Part shown: piece by piece, positions 7,303 through 14,029 of the stretch
How positions within the stretch are numbered: the first letter of the stretch is position 1
How the letters are laid out: each line of letters opens with the position of its first letter
Origin: Candidatus Altimarinota bacterium
GTDB lineage: Bacteria; Patescibacteriota; Gracilibacteria; BD1-5; UBA2023
DNA: 20,695 nucleotides
Assembly (NCBI GenBank): GCA_003488655.1
Contig: DNKW01000059.1
Location: 1 to 20,695, forward strand
Direction: 5' to 3'
Notes under the pieces: model-generated
Databases searched by the model: none
Seen by the model: only the letters and a program-made list of their open reading frames with translations
Told to the model about the DNA's origin: nothing
Program-made: the position numbers and the translations under genes

Positions 7303-7986
7303 ATGAAACAAGTTCTCTCTCATTCTATCATCCTCATTCCTGATACCGATCCTCTCGATAACCGGTATCTTTTTTCGATCGCCACCGATATTACTTCGCC
7401 CATCATCGTCGACCTCGCCGAACTCTTGAAAGAGTTCCGCAATGATCGGGTGGAATACAAGAAGGATTATAAACTCTGGAATCAGGTGTATCCCACGGAG
7501 AAGGAGCTTGAACTCTTTCGGGAAATAGTGGAAAAGGCACTTACAGAAAAAAGAAAAGTGCACATTATCAACTGTACGCTCCGAGAAGAAGTGCTCCTTG
7601 TCCGGGAACTCTATGAAGAGCTCGGGTACTTCGATGAAACGGAAAATCGGTTTGTGGTTCCATTTGCGACTGCTCCGGTTACCATCGGGGTGAATATCCG
7701 GAATCTGGTTTACTCGACGAAGGATTATAAATCCAAGAGGGATTGTATTTGTTTTATCCCGCCTCCACGGGAGCCGGGGCATGTCAAAACGCTTTTTGCT
7801 GCGATAAATTCGGGTGTGATAACAGCCGTGAGTATCAATAATCTCTCCGAAGAAGAAGAGCTTCTTAAAACCCTTTTGGATATCGAGAAGATAAACCTCA
7901 CCACTTTCGCACAGGTACTCTATGGAAATTATCTGGAAATAGGGTGTCAGGTAGGGGGGGTGGAGAAATGGATAATGGAACTTTAG
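7303..7986 (+). CDS. Hypothetical protein, 227 aa
   Basis: I do not recognise this family. The chain appears soluble, rich in E, K and L, with no signal peptide or membrane segment. Possible landmarks are R-K-V-H-I-I-N-C-T-L-R-E-E-V-L-L-V-R-E-L-Y-E-E-L (about 84-107), F-I-P-P-P-R-E-P-G-H-V-K-T-L-F (about 150-164) and a C-terminal G-N-Y-L-E-I-G-C-Q. It may share transcription with rlmH and ends in a strong terminator. ATG 7303 lies at the start of the conserved-looking S-H-S-I-I-L-I-P segment. Confidence 0.75.
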   Translation: MKQVLSHSIILIPDTDPLDNRYLFSIATDITSPIIVDLAELLKEFRNDRVEYKKDYKLWNQVYPTEKELELFREIVEKALTEKRKVHIINCTLREEVLLVRELYEELGYFDETENRFVVPFATAPVTIGVNIRNLVYSTKDYKSKRDCICFIPPPREPGHVKTLFAAINSGVITAVSINNLSEEEELLKTLLDIEKINLTTFAQVLYGNYLEIGCQVGGVEKWIMEL

Positions 7987-8022
7987 AAAAAAACTTCTTC
8001 GGATATCCGAAGAAGTTTTTTT
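7987..8022. terminator. Bidirectional terminator between convergent genes
   Basis: Perfect palindrome AAAAAAACTTCTTCGGAT / ATCCGAAGAAGTTTTTTT, with T-runs on both strands. It sits between the plus-strand gene ending at 7986 and the minus-strand gene ending at 8027. Confidence 0.93.
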
Positions 8023-8026
8023 CTTT

Positions 8027-8332
8027 TTATGCCCCCTTTCCCTGAAGGGTGATATTCAGAAGCGATTGCTCGATTTCTTTCTCGAGCTCTCCCTGAACTT
8101 CTTTCATAAGGATTAAATCCCTGATGATATTGCGCTTCGCCTCTTTTTCCTGTTTTTTCGCGCGTGCCATGAAGAGGCTATAGATATGGGGAGCGAGAAG
8201 ATAGATGCATCCGTACAGGGCTATAGTTCATAGAACAAGAAACGGAACGAGAAGGTTATCCACACTAAATGTGTAGGAAAATGCGTGAAGATTTTCCGGA
8301 TTGTATTGGAATGTGTAAGTGGTAGGAAGCAT
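8027..8332 (-). CDS. Small single-pass membrane protein
   Basis: 101 aa, from ATG at 8332-8330 to TAA at 8027. The predicted membrane helix, roughly residues 25-45, contains L-L-V-P-F-L-V-L-G-T-I-A-L-Y-G-C; its Gly is encoded by TGA, so standard-code gene finders would miss this gene. A highly charged helical tail follows (A-R-A-K-K-Q-E-K-E-A-K-R ... E-L-E-K-E-I-E-Q), possibly coiled-coil. It lies downstream of the sortase gene on the same strand, with hairpin element D between. Function unknown; co-transcription with a sortase suggests an envelope role. Confidence 0.7.
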
Positions 8333-8360
8333 AGAGGTGATTTAAAATATATGATTATCA

Positions 8361-8480
8361 AAGACTTCTGAAAAATGATGAAATTCGTGTGAAAATTGCG
8401 TACCGTAGTGAACCGTACGACTGTACGGAGAACGAGGATCGTAAAATTTGAACATGAAGTTCGCATTTTACATAAGTCTT
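8361..8480 (-). repeat. Hairpin element copy D (downstream of sortase)
   Basis: On the minus strand, reading in the direction of transcription: AAGACTT arm, arm blocks AAATG and TTCA, core ATCCTCGTTCTCCGTAC-AGTC-GTACGGTTCACTACGG, and closing arm ending AAGTCTT. The first AA belongs to the sortase TAA. The T...A pair beside the internal loop matches copy B; the outer arms match copy A. Confidence 0.82.
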
Positions 8481-9477
8481 ATTTCTCTTCTTGAAGCTCT
8501 GCGAATACAATGAGTCGATTGAGGGTCGTACCGATTGGCCAACACGTCATGAGAGAGATTTCTTTCTTTGTGTCTCCCCGTTCGAGGATTTTTACATTTC
8601 CCGGTTTCACCACTTTTTTCTCACGGATAATATAGATAAATTTCTTTTGATTGTAGTAGACGATAATCTCGTCCCCAAAAGTAAGTTCGTCAAGGAGAGC
8701 GAAAACACTGTTGTATTCCCCCTTCACCCAGGGATAATTGGAACTATGTCCGAATATGAAAGTGTTTCCTGTCTCTCCCGGCTTTGCTGTTCCCGGATAG
8801 CGAACTATTCACTTTTCGAGCTCCTGCATAAAGATATTCTCAATGTGGTCAAAGTCGAATCCCGCATCGAGTCTCACATCCACGAGAGGGATATTTTTCC
8901 CAATCTTCGGGATGATGATACGATTGTCATAAGGGGTAATATCGAGATCAATATCGATTTTTGCCTCGATGGAGATAAGTCGTTTTGGAGAGAATCGGTC
9001 TTCTCGAACGGCCGTATTACTTTCCTCGAGTTTCTTTCGGATACTTGTTTGCTCCTCTTCATTTGCTCCGGTATCCACACTATTGTCGGCATAAACCGTT
9101 ACCCGTGATTTGTCGAGTACCGAGATGATATCATTTTGAGAATCGGTGAGCCCTTGAGGATTGATATAGGCAGAAAGAAGGGTAGAGTAGGAATTCCAGT
9201 TCGTGGTGGCAAGAAGTATGACAAATACGATTGCGGAAATACTCAAATAATAGAAGGCAAACTGAATTTTTGGAACGCTCGCACGACGGAAACGGGTCAA
9301 GAGAGATTCTCGAAAAATATTTTTCGTTTCATTGTTTGTAGAAACTTCCATAGCAGGGCACTCGATTTGATTGAGAGAATCACTTATGGCGAGTACGTTA
9401 TTATCCGTAATCATCTCTTCTCTTTCAAGAAGAGCGAGGATATCAAGGGTATTTTGGGATGTTTGCTCTGAATGCAT
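8479..9477 (-). CDS. Sortase-family transpeptidase
   Basis: 332 aa, through one TGA (Gly223, 8811-8809). An N-terminal cytoplasmic segment of about 70 aa precedes one membrane helix (about 73-91), then a charged extracellular linker and the sortase barrel. Catalytic residues are visible: H244 in F-I-F-G-H-S-S-N, C312 in L-M-T-C-W-P-I-G and R321 in T-T-L-N-R. The TGA falls just before I-V-R-Y-P-G-T-A-K-P-G-E-T-G-N, the standard approach to the catalytic His, so the gene is intact. Sortases cleave a sorting motif and attach proteins to the cell surface or build pili. No candidate sorting-signal substrate is seen in the window. Class uncertain. Confidence 0.9.
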
Positions 9478-9522
9478 GATATGTGTTTTTGTATGAAGTA
9501 TTGATATATTGATGACAGAGAT

Positions 9523-9551
9523 ATAGTACCCTATTTTTCAATGGGAGTCAA
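9523..9551 (-). promoter_or_regulatory. Candidate promoter of the sortase gene
   Basis: Minus strand TTGACT (9551-9546), 17-nt spacer, TACTAT (9528-9523). The predicted start near 9516 leaves a leader of about 39 nt to ATG 9477. Confidence 0.5.
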
Positions 9552-9578
9552 AAAAGCGAATTGACAAACGGGGATATG

Positions 9579-10757
9579 CTATTCCACTGTAAATCTTACC
9601 ATCGTATCTTGCTTCTGTGCCACTTGTATTCGTTTAGTATTTTTGAGGAGTCCAAAGGTAAGGGTATTGAGAATCGCATATATTTCATAGACGAGAGGTA
9701 TTCGGATAAACACGTTTGATTCGAGAGAAGCGATTCCGTAAAACATCGGAAAGAGGAGGAAGAGTTCGAAAGGAGAGGTAAAAGAGAAAAGAAGCCCAAT
9801 AATGATGAAAAGAAGAGTAATGACGAGGCCTTGTCCTATGGCAAGAACATATCGTGTTGCCCGACTCGTAAAGAGCTTCGGAAGAAACACGAGATTACAA
9901 AAGGGGATAAAAATCCAGAAGGCTTGAAATGGGAGTGTTTCATCTGTGAAGTACTCCTGAAGGGAGATTTGAAGGTTTCTATCTTTTTCCTGCATATTTT
10001 TTATATGATACGCAAAAGAGACAGAATCCCTCTTCCCGAATATCATCCTGCCGATATCCATAAGATACGGAGGAACGGAACGGATAATCTCATAGATCGA
10101 GTCCATTCCCGGTATGCGTTCAAAAAAGCGAGGAATCGTGTAACTATCGGTTGTAAAGAATCGTGCCGCAAGGAAAACAATTATGAGTATTCCCAAAAAA
10201 AGCAAAATCATGGAAAGCGAATCAAAGCCCCCGTTTGTGAATGAGACGAGATAGAAAAATCAAAAAATTGAAGATGCTCTCGCTCCGGTGGTTGTAACAA
10301 TATTCGGGAATCTTTTTGTTGCAATCATCCCGACAAAGGGGATATACGAAAGAAGGAGAAGGATTCTCTGTGCCTCGGATGCTCCAGGGAACTGGAAAGT
10401 GCATCCCTGCATCGAAAACAAGCCGATACCATCTTTTGCATTCTCTGTATATTCACCCTTTTGTCCCGCATACACCCCCCGGATAATAAAAAGCGTCAAT
10501 ATGACAAAGAAGGCGATCTGAATACCATGGTCTATGGTAATCTGAATAACCGGAATCGAATAAGAAAAGAAACTACTGAGGAAATGCGTATAGAAAAAAT
10601 AAGTAACAAAGAAAATGGCATGACCTTTGGTAGCAATTTTTGCGTGCTGTTTGATGAAAGGGTCGGCGAAATTGGGATTATTTTTTGCGAGTAGAAAAAG
10701 CCATCCGAGGAAGAAATAGGAGATAGAGGCATTGTTTCGTACTTTTTGAGAGAGCAT
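9579..10757 (-). CDS. Multi-pass membrane protein (DUF4870/Tic20-like N-terminal half)
   Basis: 392 aa, joined through TGA = Gly166 (10262-10260); the flanking segments are both hydrophobic, and without the readthrough there would be two abutting fragments. The N-terminal part has F-L-L-A-K-N-N-P-N-F-A-D-P-F-I-K-Q-H-A-K-I-A, resembling the '(N/D)NPFV..HAKQA' loop of small DUF4870/Tic20-type proteins, and the second half repeats a similar helix pattern, suggesting internal duplication. A central soluble loop follows a membrane helix at about 182-198. Function unknown. It is transcribed toward the sortase gene, which appears to have its own promoter. Confidence 0.7.
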
Positions 10758-10863
10758 AGCAGATAGGGGATTAAATTATGCTGTTTATATCTTCGTGAGT
10801 ATATTCTATTTCTCTTTCATATGAAGTCAGTGCTATATGGGATTTCAATAAGATCATATGTGC

Positions 10864-10890
10864 ATCGAAATGGAATATACTCATTTCGAT
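10864..10890. other. Dyad in the 10758-11013 spacer
   Basis: ATCGAAATG, 9-nt gap, CATTTCGAT. No T-run follows on either strand, so a terminator is unlikely; an operator for the minus-strand membrane protein is possible. The rest of this AT-rich spacer holds only the rpsU terminator. Confidence 0.35.
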
Positions 10891-10962
10891 TAATAGGAAG
10901 AAATATCGGTGTTTTATTCTTATTCCCACACATCGTATCATATACTTCTTGTTTTTACAAAA

Positions 10963-10998
10963 AAATCCCACCCATTCTCGAAAAAATGGGTGGGATTT
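10963..10998 (-). terminator. Terminator of rpsU
   Basis: 14-bp perfect stem AAATCCCACCCATT / AATGGGTGGGATTT with an 8-nt loop; T-run on the minus strand. It lies 15 nt after the rpsU stop codon. Confidence 0.92.
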
Positions 10999-11013
10999 GA
11001 AAAGTAAAGAGAA

Positions 11014-11217
11014 TTACGCTCGTGCTTTTTCGTTGATATCGCGGTACACTTGGCGAATAATCGCCTTTTCTCGAATCTTTCGTGAAGAAAGAGCTCGTAC
11101 GGCATAGCGTCCATTTCGGAGCTTATTTGCTACACGAGTCTGGAAGAACATCTTCTTATATCGAAGGATGAGCTTCTCATTTGATTCGTTATCGTTCTTG
11201 ATAGTGTATACAATCAT
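11014..11217 (-). CDS. rpsU: 30S ribosomal protein bS21
   Basis: 67 aa: M-I-V-Y-T-I-K-N-D-N-E-S followed by the family core R-Y-K-K-M-F-F-Q-T-R-V-A-N-K-L-R-N-G-R-Y and a basic C-terminal helix. bS21 sits beside the 16S 3' end at the mRNA exit, next to the anti-SD. ATG 11217 is chosen over an upstream in-frame ATG at 11310 because it is preceded by AGGAGA at SD distance and by a near-consensus promoter that the longer form would translate. It is one of only two genes here with a clear SD. Monocistronic, between its own promoter and terminator. Confidence 0.93.
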   Translation of the reverse strand: MIVYTIKNDNESNEKLILRYKKMFFQTRVANKLRNGRYAVRALSSRKIREKAIIRQVYRDINEKARA

Positions 11218-11236
11218 GATGGATCTCCTGTATAAA
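11215..11236 (-). promoter_or_regulatory. SD-containing leader of rpsU (left arm of 22-nt inverted repeat)
   Basis: Minus strand, ending at the start codon: TATACAGGAGATCCATCATG preceded by TT. It is identical to 11403-11424 in front of the divergent RNase gene. AGGAGA is spaced 6 nt from ATG, an ordinary SD distance; nearly all other genes here have no SD. Confidence 0.85.
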
Positions 11237-11251
11237 TAATAAAGTGCGCCC

Positions 11252-11279
11252 ATTGTATGGAAAAGAGGGAATTTGTCAA
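11252..11279 (-). promoter_or_regulatory. Strong promoter of rpsU
   Basis: Minus strand TTGACA (11279-11274), 16-nt spacer, TACAAT (11257-11252). The -35 is a perfect sigma70 consensus. The predicted start near 11245 gives a leader of about 28 nt that consists mostly of the shared SD leader. Confidence 0.75.
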
Positions 11280-11336
11280 AACAATCGAAGTTTTTATGCG
11301 AAATAATCAAAATCCGTGCAATTTCTCAAAAGAAAC

Positions 11337-11364
11337 TTGCATATTTATAGAAAGTGTGTATAAC
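11337..11364 (+). promoter_or_regulatory. Promoter of the beta-CASP RNase gene
   Basis: TTGCAT (11337-11342), 16-nt spacer, TATAAC (11359-11364). An imperfect dyad, GCAATTTCT ... AGAAACTTGC (about 11318-11340), overlaps the -35 and could be an operator. Predicted leader about 50 nt. Confidence 0.6.
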
Positions 11365-11402
11365 AAATTCAGTTCTTTAACAGAAAATATCTAAATTCAC
11401 AT

Positions 11403-11424
11403 TTTATACAGGAGATCCATCATG
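11403..11424 (+). promoter_or_regulatory. SD-containing leader of the RNase gene (right arm of inverted repeat)
   Basis: 22 nt including the start codon, identical to the rpsU leader in opposite orientation; contains AGGAGA 6 nt before ATG. The 5' ends of the two mRNAs differ upstream of this block. Confidence 0.85.
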
Positions 11425-13107
11425 CTAAAACGCATAATAGAAAATATATCGCTCCAACATTTCGGTGGAATCGGGAATGACGATCAGAGTCTCACAGGCT
11501 CGTGTCATAATCTCATCGTCGAATACATGGATGGTACAGAAACGAGTATCATCGTCGACATGGGAGCATTTCAGGGATTGGGACAGGATCTGAACCCATC
11601 TCTTCCGTTCGATGCCGATAAAATTCATGCGGTTATCATAACCCATGGACATATCGACCATTGCGGGCGTCTTCCGATGTTGTTCAACCAAAAGAAACCA
11701 TTTCACGGAGATGTCTATGCGTCGGAACTGACTAAAAAAGTGGCTCATACCGCTCTGCTCGATAGTGCAAAGATATTTGCTACCGAGTACGAGAAGGAAA
11801 AGCGCAAGTATGACAAATTCATCGAAGAGTGCAAAGAAGCGCGTCGCACGGTAGCGAATTATGAGGCTACTGGCGTTAAGCGTGATGCCGGCGGAAATCG
11901 TAATGAAAATCACGATGCTCGTCCGAGCAAAGAAGCCTATGATGTTGCCAAGAAACTTTTACGTGAACAGGGGATTACAAGGGAACAGGATATCTATACC
12001 AAGATTCAAAAACCTCTGCTCCCGATCTTCACGTCAGACGATGTCGAGACTGCTGTTCAAGGGACAATAGAAGTGGAATTTTCTGAAGAGAAAAAGCTTC
12101 ACTGGCAGGAAATCTGTCCGGAAGTGTCGTTTTCTCTCTGGAATGCCGGGCATGTTGCCGGTTCTGCTTCCGTTCTCTTTCGTATCGCAGCGGGAAAAGC
12201 CAAGATGAAGTACTATTTCTTCTCCGGTGATCTCGGTCCGGCTCGTACGCCCATCCATCCATTTGGTCTCGCGGAAGTTCCAAATCTTCCGATCGATATG
12301 GTGGTTATGGAGACGACGTACGGCGACAAGGTTCGTACAGAGTTTGACGTCGGATATCGTGAATTCGAGGAAAGTGTTATCAAAGCCTCAACGACACGAG
12401 ACCGTCTCATTATCCCTTCCTTCGCACTTGATCGGGCACAGATGATTCTGTTTTTGCTCGTCAAGATGCGGAAAGAAGGGAAGTTCCAAGGAAAAATTTT
12501 CTTGGATTCCCCACTCGCAACCGTGTACACCGATTTGTATCAGCAGCATGGTGTATTGGGAAGTGGGATGGACGAACTGAAGTCGATGGCAAAGACTTTT
12601 TCACTCATCGATGCAACCACACGGGAAGGAGTTCTCGCCGAGGAAGATTTTAAAATCATCGTAACGTCATCGGGTATGGCAACGGGGGGGCCGATTATGA
12701 CCCATCTTTTGAAGTACCTGGCGGATATCCGTACGACGTTCTTCTTTATGGGGTACATGGCCGAAGGAACACTCGGTCGTGATCTGACGGATGAGATCAA
12801 ACCGAAAAAACTGGTGCGACTTCCAGATGTTGAGTACCCTATCGAAGTTTTGGCTCGGGTGAAGCGTTTTAATTTCCTCTCGGGTCATATGGATCAGAAA
12901 GATCTCTGGGAATGGTACAAGAAATTGCACCTTCGTCCCGGAGCTCGCGTTGTTCTGGTTCATGGGGAACGTGATTCGTCGACCCTGGCATTTAAGCATT
13001 TCCTCGGTCGTCGGAAAATTGACTATGTTGCACACAAGGGAATAACTATTCCCGAAGTGGATAAAATCCTCGTACCGGATGTGAACCAAATATATTCTGT
13101 TTTCTAA
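11422..13107 (+). CDS. Beta-CASP metallo-beta-lactamase RNase (CPSF73-like)
   Basis: 561 aa. Metallo-beta-lactamase motif H75-G-H-I-D-H80, then N-A-G-H244-V-A-G-S and F-F-S-G-D270 as further metal ligands. The beta-CASP domain follows, with F-L-D-S-P-L-A-T, S-S-G-M-A-T-G-G-P and L-S-G-H-M-D-Q, and an RNA-specificity segment V-L-V-H-G-E-R-D. Relatives of this type (YSH1/CPSF73-like, distinct from RNase J) are zinc-dependent RNA nucleases. Between the first two metal motifs is a charged insertion of about 100 residues (about 120-215). No TGA codon. It has an unusual strong SD shared with rpsU. Confidence 0.9.
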   Translation: MLKRIIENISLQHFGGIGNDDQSLTGSCHNLIVEYMDGTETSIIVDMGAFQGLGQDLNPSLPFDADKIHAVIITHGHIDHCGRLPMLFNQKKPFHGDVYASELTKKVAHTALLDSAKIFATEYEKEKRKYDKFIEECKEARRTVANYEATGVKRDAGGNRNENHDARPSKEAYDVAKKLLREQGITREQDIYTKIQKPLLPIFTSDDVETAVQGTIEVEFSEEKKLHWQEICPEVSFSLWNAGHVAGSASVLFRIAAGKAKMKYYFFSGDLGPARTPIHPFGLAEVPNLPIDMVVMETTYGDKVRTEFDVGYREFEESVIKASTTRDRLIIPSFALDRAQMILFLLVKMRKEGKFQGKIFLDSPLATVYTDLYQQHGVLGSGMDELKSMAKTFSLIDATTREGVLAEEDFKIIVTSSGMATGGPIMTHLLKYLADIRTTFFFMGYMAEGTLGRDLTDEIKPKKLVRLPDVEYPIEVLARVKRFNFLSGHMDQKDLWEWYKKLHLRPGARVVLVHGERDSSTLAFKHFLGRRKIDYVAHKGITIPEVDKILVPDVNQIYSVF

Positions 13108-13112
13108 CCATG

Positions 13113-13170
13113 TATTTTCCTGAAAGGAGGAAAATAAATCCCCGCTCACGTATTCGTGTGGCGGGGATTT
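13113..13170. terminator. Two hairpins between convergent genes, second a bidirectional terminator
   Basis: First hairpin: TATTTTCCT / AGGAAAATA (13113-13136) with loop GAAAGG. Second: AAATCCCCGC ... GCGGGGATTT (13136-13170) with an inner CACG-TATT-CGTG, followed by TTTAC on plus and ATTTATTTT on minus. It serves the RNase gene and the minus-strand gene ending at 13184. Confidence 0.8.
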
Positions 13171-13183
13171 TACTTATGTTTTT

Positions 13184-13519
13184 TTATCCGTGACTTGCAA
13201 GAAGCTGTTCTACTCGACTGCAAAAATTTTCTTTTTGCCTCTCTGTTCCTTTGGAGAGAAGAGGATAGACGCAGATGCGGAAAAGCATCGACTGGTCATG
13301 TGCAGAAAGACTATTATATGCGGTAAGAAAAAGATTTGCATTTATCGGAAGCCTCTCTCTGGCAAGGTCGATCATAGTATTGATGAATCTATTTCCCTTG
13401 TGGGAGTATTCTTCGATATTGATACCATCTTCTTTTAAAAGACGGGTAAGATCGAAAAAATACAATTCAGCCTTGGTATAAAGGCTCGGATTTTCTATTT
13501 CTGGGAATGGATGGAGCAT
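13184..13519 (-). CDS. Hypothetical protein, 111 aa
   Basis: Not recognised. Soluble and mostly helical: Y-T-K-A-E-L-Y-F-F-D-L-T-R-L-L-K-E-D-G-I-N-I-E-E-Y near the N-terminus, then I-N-T-M-I-D-L-A-R-E-R-L-P-I-N-A-N-L-F-L-T-A-Y-N-S-L and a C-terminal basic/acidic helix. Starts 22 nt after the ferredoxin stop codon on the same strand, so the two are probably one transcript. No TGA codon. Confidence 0.65.
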   Translation of the reverse strand: MLHPFPEIENPSLYTKAELYFFDLTRLLKEDGINIEEYSHKGNRFINTMIDLARERLPINANLFLTAYNSLSAHDQSMLFRICVYPLLSKGTERQKENFCSRVEQLLASHG

Positions 13520-13541
13520 AAAAAAACGAGGGGGGTAAATA

Positions 13542-13775
13542 TTATTTCGTCCAGCTGATGGCGTTTACGGGACAAGCGGAGATGCTGTCGTCCACGTCTT
13601 TTCCTTCGTAGTCGCTCAGGTCGATAACGATGGAATATCCGTCATCATTGAGCTCAAATACTTCCCCAGATATCGCCACACAGGCACCGCAACCGATGCA
13701 GGCACTGGAGACGACGGGTTTTCTTTTGAGAGCAGCGGCAATACCCGCTATTTTTGCTTTGTCGATTTGAGGCAT
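13542..13775 (-). CDS. Ferredoxin, single [4Fe-4S] cluster
   Basis: 77 aa from ATG 13775. Cysteines C26-x2-C29-x2-C32 (A-C-I-G-C-G-A-C) and C68-P69 form a one-cluster site of the Thermotoga/Fer4 type; the acidic middle part is usual for an electron carrier. An in-frame ATG further upstream (to 13868) is rejected because that reading would cross the palindromic promoter at 13806-13841. Redox partner unknown; the neighbour (111 aa) has no recognisable redox motif. Confidence 0.88.
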   Translation of the reverse strand: MPQIDKAKIAGIAAALKRKPVVSSACIGCGACVAISGEVFELNDDGYSIVIDLSDYEGKDVDDSISACPVNAISWTK

Positions 13776-13805
13776 AGGTTCCGATAAAAGGGAATAAAAT
13801 TTTTG

Positions 13806-13841
13806 CTTGCGTATTGTATGGAATTTCATACAATTCGCAAG
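13806..13841. promoter_or_regulatory. Palindromic bidirectional promoter
   Basis: A 36-bp near-perfect dyad, CTTGCG(T/A)ATTGTATG ... CATACAAT(T)CGCAAG. On plus it reads TTGCGT (13807-13812), 16 nt, TACAAT (13829-13834). On minus it reads TTGCGA (13840-13835), 16 nt, TACAAT (13818-13813). Each -10 lies inside the other's spacer. Minus transcription would reach the ferredoxin ATG after about 30 nt; plus transcription would enter hairpin element E and then the O-antigen-ligase-like gene. Confidence 0.6.
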
Positions 13842-13856
13842 AAAAAAGAAAATATA

Positions 13857-13962
13857 AAATAATCTCAATCTTCGCGTTCAAAGATTCCACTCCTCGCTCT
13901 CCGTACAGGTCGTACGGTTCGCTCCGGTACTCGCTTTTCTCGCGTACCTTGCAAGATATTAT
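13857..13962 (+). repeat. Hairpin element copy E (leader of the ligase-like gene)
   Basis: Core CTCCTCGCTCTCCGTAC-AGGTC-GTACGGTTCGCTCCGG, with one extra loop base compared with the other copies, CGCG ... CGCG and AAAG ... CTTTT as flanking pairs and weaker outer arms (ATAATCT ... AGATATTAT). This copy is the only one not at a stop codon; it would lie in the 5' leader of the plus-strand transcript. Outer limits are approximate. Confidence 0.7.
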
Positions 13963-14029
13963 CGTTCTTTCGAATTTTCAGAAAAAGCTTTCTCTCAGAG
14001 ATACATCTCTATCCCCTAATCCCTCCGTC

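Noticed and set aside
8491..9108. 205-aa plus-strand ORF
   Set aside because: Antisense to the sortase gene, whose His, Cys and Arg catalytic residues are all present on the minus strand.
9561..9590. Plus-strand TTGACA with a downstream TATGCT
   Set aside because: Spacing is wrong and it would transcribe antisense into the minus-strand membrane protein gene without an ORF.
10771..10971. 66-aa minus-strand ORF in the rpsU downstream spacer
   Set aside because: Runs into the rpsU terminator stem, lacks a leader and any recognisable feature; AT-rich random composition.
11218..11310. Longer N-terminus for bS21
   Set aside because: The extension crosses the strong promoter and SD leader; the bS21 family begins at M-I-V-Y-T-I-K.
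13122..13130. Perfect Shine-Dalgarno-like AAAGGAGG after the RNase gene
   Set aside because: No start codon follows at a suitable distance, and the sequence forms the loop and arm of a hairpin next to a terminator. It may be chance.
13814..14029. Upstream extension of the ligase-like gene
   Set aside because: It would translate the divergent promoter region and hairpin element E; ATG 14030 starts the first membrane helix.
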